From Phycisphaeraceae bacterium (GTDB lineage: Bacteria > Planctomycetota > Phycisphaerae > Phycisphaerales > Phycisphaeraceae), in NCBI GenBank assembly GCA_007119405.1, contig SKPT01000027.1, positions 1 to 6,061 on the forward strand: 6,061 nt of DNA, in the 5' to 3' direction. The notes beneath the pieces are model-generated. The model was not told where the DNA came from, did not search any database, and saw nothing but the letters and a program-made list of their open reading frames with translations. The position numbers and the translations under genes are program-made. The first letter of the stretch is position 1, and the number at the start of each line of letters is the position of its first letter. Positions 1 to 5,532 of this stretch are shown piece by piece.

Positions 1-390
1 GACCTGACCAGAGTCGAGCGTCACTTTGTCGCCTACGCGGCCGAGCACACCGGCACGTGGTGGACGCGGTGGGCCTACCGGCGGGCGTGGATCGGGGCCG
101 GGCTGTTCCTGGCAACGCTGGCGACCTTGCTGATCCTGCGCCGCTCGCATCCGGCGCTGGAGCTGGCCATCCTGGCGAGCACGCTGCTGGTGATCGAGGG
201 GATGTTCACGTTCCTGATGCAGCTTTGCGGCAAGCTCTGGCGGGCGCGCGGGGGAGAAGGCCATGAGAGCACCGCGGCGCGAACGCCCGAAGCGCCGGCG
301 GAGGCAGACGCGGCCAAGGAAAGGGAGGGTGATGGCGAGGCGGACGGCGCGAGTGAGGGTGACGGTGAAAAGGGCGCGCCATCGCAGTGA
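1..390 (+). CDS. Unrecognised two-helix membrane protein, 5'-truncated by the window edge
   Basis: The frame is open from base 1 to a TGA at 388-390, giving at least 129 residues; the true start lies outside the window. A TTG at 127 is an in-frame alternative but would cut through the first hydrophobic segment, so I prefer the open-ended reading. Residues about 30-46 (AWIGAGLFLATLATLLI) and 53-75 (LELAILASTLLVIEGMFTFL) look like two transmembrane helices joined by a short turn containing RRSHP. An amphipathic, Trp/Arg-rich segment precedes them. The last ~45 residues are hydrophilic and low-complexity, rich in Glu, Ala, Gly and Asp, and are probably a disordered tail. A small two-helix protein with a charged tail is compatible with a holin-like role, but no family motif is visible and I do not assign a function. 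A second ORF with a good ribosome binding site starts inside it at 263 in another frame. Confidence 0.55.
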   Translation, partial: DLTRVERHFVAYAAEHTGTWWTRWAYRRAWIGAGLFLATLATLLILRRSHPALELAILASTLLVIEGMFTFLMQLCGKLWRARGGEGHESTAARTPEAPAEADAAKEREGDGEADGASEGDGEKGAPSQ

Positions 391-464
391 AGTTCTTGAC
401 GAAGCCCTCGCCGCGGCAGGCCGTGTGAGAGTGCCTTTATTGACCTTTGAATGGTCAACTTCAC
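387..464. repeat. Inverted repeats around the end of the first gene
   Basis: An 8-base inverted repeat pairs GTGAAGTT (387-394, overlapping the stop codon) with AACTTCAC (457-464). Nested in it is a local hairpin, TTGACC (440-445) with GGTCAA (453-458) around a 7-base loop. The two structures share bases 457-458 and partly compete. No U-tract follows, so this is not a convincing intrinsic terminator. It may act in 3'-end processing of the upstream gene or be an operator-like dyad. Confidence 0.35.
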
Positions 465-537
465 CGGGATCCGGCGCATTTGGGGGTGCGACGGCGTGGC
501 CGCGAAGCGGCAAGCCGTCCATGACCTGCAGTGCGCT

Positions 538-553
538 CATATGGACCCATATG
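538..553. repeat. 16-base near-perfect palindrome CATATGG-AC-CCATATG
   Basis: Seven-base arms, CATATGG (538-544) and CCATATG (547-553), are separated by two bases. The dyad is AT-rich in a GC-rich non-coding stretch about 105 bases upstream of the tRNA relic. A site for a dimeric DNA-binding protein is plausible, but no clear -35/-10 promoter pair can be placed around it. Confidence 0.4.
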
Positions 554-656
554 GATTCCAACGCCGAAAAACGCGCCCCGCGCGGGCTCGCGCAAGTCTT
601 GGACGCAGCGGGCGTTTGACCGCAAGTTCGGTGCACGGCACAATGTAGCGCCCCAC

Positions 657-712
657 GCCGGTGTGGCGGAATTGGCAGACGCGACGGATTCAAAATCCGC
701 TTGAGGGGCGAC
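657..712 (+). pseudogene. Truncated tRNA-Leu (CAA anticodon): 5' portion only
   Basis: Bases 657-699 match the 5' part of a bacterial leucine tRNA. The acceptor 5' strand is GCCGGTG (657-663). The D arm has stem GCG (666-668) with CGC (680-682) around an AATTGG-containing loop. The anticodon stem CGGA/TCCG flanks the loop TTCAAAA (689-695), so the anticodon at 691-693 is CAA. TTGAGGGGCGAC (701-712) is plausible as the first strand of a class II variable arm. After about 712 the resemblance stops: there is no matching variable-arm strand, no TTCRA-type T loop and no CACCGGC to close the acceptor stem downstream. The gene therefore cannot give a normal tRNA from this sequence. I also looked upstream for a permuted 3' half and found none. 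It is probably a deletion or recombination remnant. Confidence 0.7.
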
Positions 713-919
713 GTAAAGCATTTCTGTGCTGGGGATTGCGAAAAAGGTTCGGGATGTTGTCAGGAGAATTGTCCGGATGCCGACGGACTTCAGGAGGTAC
801 TGCATGCGCTTGAGCAGATCCCCGAGACTGAGCGCCCGGCGGTCATCAAGCACCTTAGGGCGCTGGGTCGACTCGATCCGGCGAAGCGATCAGCGATTCT
901 GACTCTGGCCCAGAGTTGA
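701..919 (+). CDS. Small Cys-rich hypothetical protein, start codon inside the tRNA-Leu relic
   Basis: This 72-residue ORF runs from TTG 701 to TGA 917-919. TTG 701 is the only start-type codon before the conserved-looking part; it lies in the tRNA variable-arm remnant and has no Shine-Dalgarno sequence. In the same frame the sequence is open back to the stop at 617-619. Residues 9-24 hold five cysteines in the order C9-x3-C13-x5-C19-C20-x3-C24, which suggests metal binding or disulphides. Residues about 29-70 look helical (LQEVLHALEQIPETERP, then LDPAKRSAILTL). The protein-like character of the second part suggests a genuine gene whose original N-terminus may have been replaced when the tRNA relic was joined to it. 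I recognise no family. It could instead be a decaying fragment. Confidence 0.4.
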   Translation: MRGDVKHFCAGDCEKGSGCCQENCPDADGLQEVLHALEQIPETERPAVIKHLRALGRLDPAKRSAILTLAQS

Positions 920-1024
920 TCGGCTGGGTTCACGGCCGAACGGAGGGACGCTTTTCCATGCCGTGGGTTGGTGGGGCGAGTCCGCCGGTCGGTATTGTCG
1001 GGCGTCCCGCTGGGCCGGTGCATC

Positions 1025-1065
1025 GCGGAACCCCGCTTTTCGGACGGTGCGGTCTCCGAAGCGGG
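1025..1065. terminator. Bulged hairpin, possible (bidirectional) terminator
   Basis: CCCGCTT (1032-1038) pairs with AAGCGGG (1059-1065). After a TT bulge, CGGA (1041-1044) pairs with TCCG (1055-1058), giving 11 base pairs around a 10-base loop. An alternative smaller hairpin, GCGG (1025-1028) with CCGC (1033-1036), is followed directly by TTTT (1037-1040), which is the arrangement of a weak intrinsic terminator reading on the plus strand. The two folds are mutually exclusive. Confidence 0.35.
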
Positions 1066-1137
1066 CTCCCGTGGGGCCGTTGGCCTGCCGCTGCGCCAGG
1101 CTTGATGGCGTCGTGGCGCAGTCCTACCCATGGCACC

Positions 1138-1169
1138 AGCGTCGCACGAAGTAAAACCTTCGTGGCGCT
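1138..1169 (-). terminator. Hairpin just downstream of the VIT-VWA gene
   Basis: CACGAAG (1145-1151) and CTTCGTG (1158-1164) form a perfect 7-bp stem around the loop TAAAAC. It is extended by AGCG (1138-1141) with CGCT (1166-1169) across a small internal loop. It lies 15-46 bases past the minus-strand stop at 1184, which suits a transcript 3' end. On the minus strand no U-run follows, so it may stabilise the 3' end or assist termination rather than be a textbook intrinsic terminator. Confidence 0.5.
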
Positions 1170-1183
1170 GACATTCCGCGTCA

Positions 1184-4144
1184 TCATCGCGGCTCGACGG
1201 CGTGCAGGGCTTCAATGCGGCGGACACCGTCGACCTGGGCGAGGTGGCGCAGCGCGGTGGGGGTGGCGCGGCCGACGACGAACGACGCGGCGTCGGCGGA
1301 AGCGTCGAGCTCGAAGCCGGCGTCCGCGAGGCGGGCCAACGCCGCAGGCTCGACCTGCTCCAGCAGGACGCTCACCTCGAGCGGCTGATCCTGGGGCGTT
1401 GCGGCGGTGACGTGCTCGTGCAGCTCATCGTCAAGGATCCGCCGCAGCTCCAGCCGGCGACGCAGCGCGGGGGCCTCGCGCTCGAGCGCGGCGATCGCCC
1501 GCTCCCGGCCCGCAGCGCTCACGTTCTCAGCCGCAAGCGCCTCGGTGAAGGGCCTGAGCAGCTCGGCGACGGCGGCGGGGACGATGAGGATGACGTCGCG
1601 ACTGTCCGGATGCGTGAGCACGCGGCCGAGGCGGTCGGGGTTGCCGTCCTCGTCGGCAAGGATTGTGCGCAGGCGCTCGGGGATGCCGTCGACGGCGGCG
1701 TTGGGCAGCACAACGCGGGTGAGGTGGCCGAACGGCGGCATATCGGCGGGATGAACTTGGCCCGCGTTGTCGAGCCGCCCCCCGCGGGCCCGGGCGGGCA
1801 GTCCGTGCTGGGCGAAGAAGTGGGTGGACAGCTCGGCCTCGATGACCTGGCCGTTGACCACCATCGCCCCGGCGACACCCTCGGCAGGAGCCGACGGCGC
1901 GTCAACATCGCCCAAGGCCACGGTCCGCGCGCTGCGCCCGCCACGCCCGCCCCGGCTCTGGAGCCGCCGGGGCGCTTCGGCGGGGGGTGAGCCGGCCAAC
2001 CGCTCGTGACGTCCGTCACGCTGCATCAGCCGCGGCATCGGCTCGACGATCTGCTCGTCGTCGAGCGACTCGCCGAAGATGCCCTCCCAGGACATGCCCT
2101 TGGGAAACTCGATGGGCACGCGCACCAGCACCGGCTGGCCGCCGAGCGTCACGCGCTGGCGTTCGACGGCGACGAAGCTGGTGTGATGGGTCACGAGCTG
2201 GAAGGTTTCGCCAAGCTCGACGATGCGGGCGATCGTCTGCTGCTCGTCCATGCGTTCGCCACCACCGCCGCGCATCAGCTCGCCGACCTTCCCGCGGGCC
2301 CAGAGCGTGGCGATGGTGTCGTGGCGCAGCTCCATCGCGGGCAGGTGCAGGTTGACGACGCGCTCGTAGGCGCCCCCACCCGTGCGGCCGCGGATGCGCA
2401 GTTGCCCGTGGCCCGCCCGGCGGTAGCGGGCGTGGATGACCAGCGGCTGGAAGTCGAACAGGTCGGGCATCTGCTCGGCCGAGGGGAGCATGTCGATGAG
2501 CTCGATACCGCCGAGCGCGGTGAGCTCAATGTCGGTAAGCACGGGCGTGGCGATGCGGTGGGCGAAGCGCCGGACGATGGGGGTCACGTCGTCGCTGGGC
2601 AGGACGTAGTCGCTTGCCCCGCGGCCGACGCGAGCCATCTCGTCGAGCAGGTGGCGGTTGGGCGCATGGCTCATGCCGACGGTGAAGACGCGCGTCTCGT
2701 GGGCGTGATCGCGAATCGCGTCGATGATGGCCGCGTCGTTGCTCACCAGGCCGTCGGTGACGAACAGCACGATGCGCATGGGCTGGACATCGTCGTCGTG
2801 GTCGTAGTCGTCGTGGTCATGGCGGCGGCGGTCATGGCGGCGGCGGTCCCGGAAGGGCCCGGCGTGGAGGGCGCGCAGCACGGCGTTGCGCATCTCTGTG
2901 CCGCCGCCACCCTGGCGACGATCGACGTAGCGTTGGGCGGCAGCGCGGTGGTTCGTCGTCGCGGGCATCGGGCGATCCCAGAGCACGTCGAGGGTGTTGT
3001 TGAAGCTGACGATGTTGAAGCGGTCGTCGTCACGCATGGTGTCGATGGCCTGGTTGATCACGTCCTTGGCGGCGTCGAGGGCGGAGCGGTCGGCCAGGCG
3101 CGCGCTGCGCATCGAGCCGGAGTTGTCCAGCACGAAGATCAGCTCGCGCGGCCGCACGTCGGCGTCGTCGACGCGGGCCGGTGGCTGGAGCATGAGCGTG
3201 ACGAAGCCGCCCTCGAACGAGCCGTAGTTGCCCGTGTGAGTGAGGATGGCCTCGGTGATCTCGTCGGTGACGAGGCGCCAGGCGAGGCGAAAGTCGCGGT
3301 TGGGGATGGTGTCACCCGCGGCGAGGCTGATGCTGGCGCGGCCGGGGGCGTGGTTGACGCGCGTGATGTCGTGGCTGGCGGAGGCGAGTTGCGCGATCGC
3401 GGGGCCGCCGGTGTCGATGTGGACGGTGAGGTTGATGTCGTGGCCGGCGCGCTCCTCCGGGCGCACGGGCATGGGTGTGACGCGGCTGGCGTCGGGCACC
3501 TGGTCGGTATCCCCGGCGAAGCCGTGGCCGGGCGCGGGCAGTTCGCGTGCCGGCGAGTCGCCCCGGCCGGGCGTGTAACGCGGAGCGATGACCATGGGAA
3601 AGCTCAGCCGATACTCGCCATCGCTCGATTCGAGCACCTCGACGTAGCTGATGCGGATCTCGACTTCGGCACCGGGCTCGATGTTCGCCACCGACTGCGT
3701 GAAGATGTTCGGCCGCTCCTGCTCCAGCAGCGAACTGACGTGGCCGGCGCGGCGGGCGGCCTCGTAGATCCGCCGCGCCGCGTCGCGCTGGCGGACCTCG
3801 CCCTGGACCACGCGATCGCCCACGGTCATCGTCATGCGATCGACCGCGGCCCGGTGGCTCAGCGGAAAGGTGTACACCGCCTCGATCTTGTGCTCGTACG
3901 GGTTGTGGTAGCGCTGCGTGACGTCGACGCGCGTGAAGTGGCCGCTGACGTGGACCTCGACATCGGTGTGCTTGAGCGGGCAATGTCCCACGGCCTCGCC
4001 CTGCTCGTCCAAGGCGTGCAGGCCTCCCGCGATGGGGCCAAGCTCGGCGTCGGCGGCGAGGCGCGTCGCACTGGCGGACACCGGGGCGAGCAGGATGAGC
4101 AGGGCGGCGAGCAGCATGGCGGGGCGGGCGGGCGCGTTGAACAT
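1184..4144 (-). CDS. Secreted VIT and VWA domain protein with C-terminal extension
   Basis: Exported protein of 986 residues. I start it at ATG 4144 because GGAGGT lies six bases upstream; a TTG nine codons earlier (4171) has no such site. Residues 1-26 form a signal peptide (hydrophobic LLAALLILLAPVSASA, cleavage after an Ala). Residues about 37-165 are a VIT domain (vault protein/inter-alpha-trypsin type), shown by EAVYTFPLS, GDRVVQGEV and LLEQERPNIFTQSVANIEPG. Residues about 333-515 are a VWA domain with an intact MIDAS metal site: D340-x-S342-x-S344, T416 and D464 in FVTDG. An Asp/His/Arg-rich insert occupies 432-452. The C-terminal half has a beta-rich part, a Gly/Arg linker near 720-740, a charged helical stretch (875-910) and a small terminal fold (922-980) resembling protease propeptide-type alpha/beta domains. 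There is no LPXTG or C-terminal membrane anchor, so it is likely periplasmic or secreted. VWA proteins usually bind protein ligands through the metal; the partner here is unknown. It appears monocistronic. Confidence 0.93.
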   Translation of the reverse strand: MFNAPARPAMLLAALLILLAPVSASATRLAADAELGPIAGGLHALDEQGEAVGHCPLKHTDVEVHVSGHFTRVDVTQRYHNPYEHKIEAVYTFPLSHRAAVDRMTMTVGDRVVQGEVRQRDAARRIYEAARRAGHVSSLLEQERPNIFTQSVANIEPGAEVEIRISYVEVLESSDGEYRLSFPMVIAPRYTPGRGDSPARELPAPGHGFAGDTDQVPDASRVTPMPVRPEERAGHDINLTVHIDTGGPAIAQLASASHDITRVNHAPGRASISLAAGDTIPNRDFRLAWRLVTDEITEAILTHTGNYGSFEGGFVTLMLQPPARVDDADVRPRELIFVLDNSGSMRSARLADRSALDAAKDVINQAIDTMRDDDRFNIVSFNNTLDVLWDRPMPATTNHRAAAQRYVDRRQGGGGTEMRNAVLRALHAGPFRDRRRHDRRRHDHDDYDHDDDVQPMRIVLFVTDGLVSNDAAIIDAIRDHAHETRVFTVGMSHAPNRHLLDEMARVGRGASDYVLPSDDVTPIVRRFAHRIATPVLTDIELTALGGIELIDMLPSAEQMPDLFDFQPLVIHARYRRAGHGQLRIRGRTGGGAYERVVNLHLPAMELRHDTIATLWARGKVGELMRGGGGERMDEQQTIARIVELGETFQLVTHHTSFVAVERQRVTLGGQPVLVRVPIEFPKGMSWEGIFGESLDDEQIVEPMPRLMQRDGRHERLAGSPPAEAPRRLQSRGGRGGRSARTVALGDVDAPSAPAEGVAGAMVVNGQVIEAELSTHFFAQHGLPARARGGRLDNAGQVHPADMPPFGHLTRVVLPNAAVDGIPERLRTILADEDGNPDRLGRVLTHPDSRDVILIVPAAVAELLRPFTEALAAENVSAAGRERAIAALEREAPALRRRLELRRILDDELHEHVTAATPQDQPLEVSVLLEQVEPAALARLADAGFELDASADAASFVVGRATPTALRHLAQVDGVRRIEALHAVEPR
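2789..2851 (-). repeat. Tandem 15-base repeats encoding the Asp/His/Arg-rich loop of the VWA domain
   Basis: Two exact copies of the plus-strand unit GTCATGGCGGCGGCG occupy 2816-2830 and 2831-2845. An adjacent near-repeat, GTCGTCGTGGTCGTA (2792-2806), is followed by GTCGTCGTGGTCAT (2807-2820). On the minus strand these encode alternating RRRHD and DHDDY/DHDDD units, residues 432-452 of the VIT-VWA protein. All units are multiples of three bases, so slippage would change loop length without breaking the frame. Confidence 0.75.
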
Positions 4145-4150
4145 GGCATT

Positions 4151-4156
4151 ACCTCC
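4151..4156 (-). promoter_or_regulatory. Ribosome binding site deciding the VIT-VWA start
   Basis: On the minus strand this reads GGAGGT, followed by a six-base spacer and ATG at 4144. It picks this ATG over the upstream in-frame TTG (4171) and over the out-of-frame ATG at 4149, which would be only one base from the site. Confidence 0.8.
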
Positions 4157-4243
4157 GGCAGGGAGCGTCAATGGCGAGCCACGGGCGTGGCCTGCTCAAA
4201 GGTTGGATGCCCACGCGAGCCGGCGGTTCCCGGGATTGCGAAA

Positions 4244-4255
4244 ATGTCCGGACAT
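4244..4255. promoter_or_regulatory. Perfect 12-base palindrome, candidate operator
   Basis: ATGTCCGGACAT is a perfect dyad located 100-111 bases upstream of the VIT-VWA start codon on the minus strand, and upstream of the plus-strand phage-like genes. Its place in the divergent spacer (4145-4379) would suit a regulator of either unit. Two further GC-rich dyads lie nearby: CCCCCGGGGG (4281-4290), and CGGTC-GTC-GACCG (4313-4325). No confident -10/-35 boxes are visible for either direction. Confidence 0.3.
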
Positions 4256-4379
4256 CCGGCGACTGCGGATGCTCCTCCTGCCCCCGGGGGGAACCAGGCG
4301 TGGATCGGTCCCCGGTCGTCGACCGCAGCAGAGCGGCGACGTCGTGGCGGATGATGATCAGGTGGCCCGTAGACGCTCC

Positions 4380-4520
4380 ATGAACCCCGTCTTCCCGGGC
4401 AACGGCGAGTGCCGCGTCGGCCCGGCCGACGCGGAAGTGTTCCTCCGCGGCATCTGCCTGGTGCAGCTTGAGCCGATGTGGGGCGGGCAGGAGGACGTCG
4501 CGGCCGAGCTTCGCTGCTAG
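4380..4520 (+). CDS. Hypothetical 46-residue protein at the head of the phage-like genes
   Basis: ATG 4380 to TAG 4518-4520 encodes 46 residues beginning MNPVFPGNGECRVGPADAEV and ending in Cys. Nearly every third codon position is G or C (only GAA and two CTT codons differ), a strong coding signature for this composition; the bias is lost just upstream of the ATG, supporting this start. No good Shine-Dalgarno sequence is present (AGGTGG is too far upstream). The following gene's open frame overlaps its end in another frame. It may be a complete small protein or the N-terminal part of a longer gene whose frame was broken near 4510-4545. I recognise no family. Position directly before a tail-fibre-like gene suggests a virion-related role, by context only. 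Confidence 0.5.
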   Translation: MNPVFPGNGECRVGPADAEVFLRGICLVQLEPMWGGQEDVAAELRC

Positions 4521-4900
4521 CGTGCGCTGGCGCTGGTACGCATGACCGTGATGGCGGAGACGGCGGCGCCGAGCTTACGTGGACGCCGGGTCGGATCCGC
4601 CGCGATCAGTACGGCCACGTCACCGAAATGGTCCCGCTCGGCGACGAAGCCGACAGCGTCAGCGTTCCGCAGAAACTCGGCGACCTCGCCGACGTCGACA
4701 CCGCCGGTGCGAGCGAAGGCGATGTGCTCATCTTCCAGGGCGGGACGTGGGTGCCCGGCCAGACGGTCATGCAGGAGGTGGTCACCGATGTGGCTTTCGA
4801 AGGCGGTGAGCTCAAGCAGACCAAGCGGCAGGTGCGCGTCCTGGAAGTCGAAGGCAGCGACACCTCAACCATCGTCGAGACCGAGGAGTGCCCGGAGTGA
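4478..4900 (+). CDS. Phage tail-fibre-like structural protein, start uncertain
   Basis: The open frame runs from GTG 4478 to TGA 4898-4900 (140 residues). The convincing part starts near residue 32 (ELTWTPGRIRRDQYGHVTEM). Two features are typical of phage tail fibre and receptor-binding proteins: the DQYGHVTEM segment, like the common 'D-x-Y-G-x-V-T' repeat, and LGDLADVDTAGASEGDVLIFQGGTWVP (residues 67-93), the widespread 'L-x-D-L-x-D-V-D ... G-D-V-L-x-x-x-G-x-T-W-V-P' motif. The remainder is beta-prone and ends in an acidic tail (VETEECPE). Codon bias is poor between 4478 and about 4545 in this frame, so GTG 4478 is a weak start with no ribosome binding site. ATG 4628 is the only other in-frame start of note, also without a site, and would drop the DQYGHVTE segment. 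A frameshift from the upstream 46-residue ORF is a real alternative. The stop overlaps the next gene's GTG by four bases. Confidence 0.7.
   Translation: MGRAGGRRGRASLLACAGAGTHDRDGGDGGAELTWTPGRIRRDQYGHVTEMVPLGDEADSVSVPQKLGDLADVDTAGASEGDVLIFQGGTWVPGQTVMQEVVTDVAFEGGELKQTKRQVRVLEVEGSDTSTIVETEECPE
4883..4888 (+). promoter_or_regulatory. Ribosome binding site for the Cys-rich 211-residue protein
   Basis: GAGGAG sits eight bases before GTG 4897, inside the end of the tail-fibre-like gene. It favours GTG 4897 over GTG 4888, which overlaps the site itself. Together with the GTGA overlap (4897-4900) it points to coupled translation. Confidence 0.6.
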
Positions 4901-5532
4901 GCCAGCGTTTGCTCACCATTGACGGCAAGCTGGTCACGCTGGGCGGCAAGCTCGTGACAATGCCATCTGGCGGCGTCGAGGACTGCGTTTGCTGTGACGA
5001 GCCAAGCGATCATGACTGCCATCCTTGCCATGACTGCTGCTTCTCCGATCAGTCAACAGTAACCGTCAACCTCACAACATCCGGAACTGGTCCCGGCTGT
5101 CCGTGTGAAAACAACGACGTGTCGGATGTCGTGTGTGAGTTCGAGCATGCGTCGTCGTGGGTAGTCCAGTGGGGGGCTCGGAACCTTCACGAATGCGACC
5201 CCGAGTTCCCGGACCTGTGGTACATCAAACATGTTTTCGCCAGGTACTACTGCGACACGGGGGAATGGGAGATCACCGTGGTATGGGAGGACCGGTGGGA
5301 AGAGGATGAACCGGGGCCTTTTCTGTTGGGCTCGTGGGGAGCAGGCCCCGGTGACTGCTGCGGCGGCACCTTTGAGAATGAGGATGTGTTCACCGACATC
5401 TGCCCCGACCACGACACGACGAGCTCAGTCGTTGTCAACAACAATGATTGCTGCAGGGATGCCCAGGCCGGCCAATGCGTCCACGGTGAGCCCGACTGCG
5501 ATACCGGCGAGTGCGAGGAAGAGGGCATCTGA
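4897..5532 (+). CDS. Acidic Cys-rich phage-associated protein (20 Cys in 211 residues)
   Basis: I start it at GTG 4897, whose GTGA overlaps the preceding stop; the product is 211 residues (MSQRLLTIDGKLVTLGGK...). The N-terminus has two copies of a GKLVT(L/M) beta-repeat. Cysteines then come in clusters: EDCVCC, HDCHPCHDCC, GPGCPC, GDCC, NDCC and C-terminal QC...PDC...GEC, 20 in all. The middle (about residues 80-150) is aromatic and acidic (FPDLWYIKHVFARYY, WEDRWEEDEPG). No signal peptide or membrane segment is visible, so the cysteines more likely bind metal or form disulphides after assembly in a particle than reflect export by the Sec route. I recognise no named family. Its position between a tail-fibre-like gene and a zinc-ribbon phage-type gene suggests a virion or tail-tip component, which is inference. 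Its base composition looks less GC-rich than that of the VIT-VWA gene, which fits foreign origin. Confidence 0.8.
   Translation: MSQRLLTIDGKLVTLGGKLVTMPSGGVEDCVCCDEPSDHDCHPCHDCCFSDQSTVTVNLTTSGTGPGCPCENNDVSDVVCEFEHASSWVVQWGARNLHECDPEFPDLWYIKHVFARYYCDTGEWEITVVWEDRWEEDEPGPFLLGSWGAGPGDCCGGTFENEDVFTDICPDHDTTSSVVVNNNDCCRDAQAGQCVHGEPDCDTGECEEEGI
4924..4958 (+). repeat. 21-base-period direct repeat encoding the GKLVT pair
   Basis: GGCAAGCTGGTCAC (4924-4937) recurs as GGCAAGCTCGTGAC (4945-4958), with 12 of 14 bases matching. The differences are synonymous third positions, so the protein repeat GKLVT is exact while the DNA has drifted. This indicates selection on the protein repeat. Confidence 0.65.

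Larger units (their letters stand above)
920..1183. other. Non-coding spacer between the small Cys-rich ORF and the VIT-VWA gene end
   Basis: No ORF here has convincing codon usage. The spacer separates converging transcription units, with the plus-strand ORF ending at 919 and the minus-strand gene ending at 1184. It holds two hairpins, listed separately, which is the expected place for terminators of both units. Confidence 0.5.

Noticed and set aside
732..744. 13-base direct repeat GGGATTGCGAAAA, also at 4232-4244
   Set aside because: One 13-base match in about 6 kb on either strand is near chance expectation, and the flanks do not match. It does not qualify as an attachment-site pair without more support.
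657..790. A complete functional tRNA-Leu or an ordinary intron-split tRNA within the window
   Set aside because: No T loop and no CACCGGC acceptor strand occurs downstream near 712-1180, nor upstream as a permuted half. GGTTCGGGATG at 746-756 lacks the TTCRA T-loop consensus.
2789..2851. Short tandem repeats considered as a CRISPR-like array
   Set aside because: The units are 15 bases, contiguous, without spacers, and in frame with the VIT-VWA coding sequence.
3312..3983. Minus-strand ORF of 223 codons inside the VIT-VWA gene
   Set aside because: It is an alternative frame of the real gene, giving an Arg/His/Pro-rich low-complexity product typical of out-of-frame GC-rich DNA.
2006..4354. 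Long plus-strand ORF (782 codons) opposite the VIT-VWA gene
   Set aside because: It is the antisense shadow of a GC-rich gene. Its translation is low-complexity (a long Val run opposite the Asp/His repeats), has no domain and runs past the true gene start. The minus strand has a signal peptide, VIT and VWA motifs and a ribosome binding site.
4171..4383. Plus-strand ORF of 70 codons with GGGAG before ATG 4171 and an ATGA overlap with ATG 4380
   Set aside because: Codon third positions show little bias compared with the genes that follow, and its start would lie only 27 bases from the divergent VIT-VWA start, leaving no room for either promoter. The Cys content and the ATGA overlap are suggestive but not enough.
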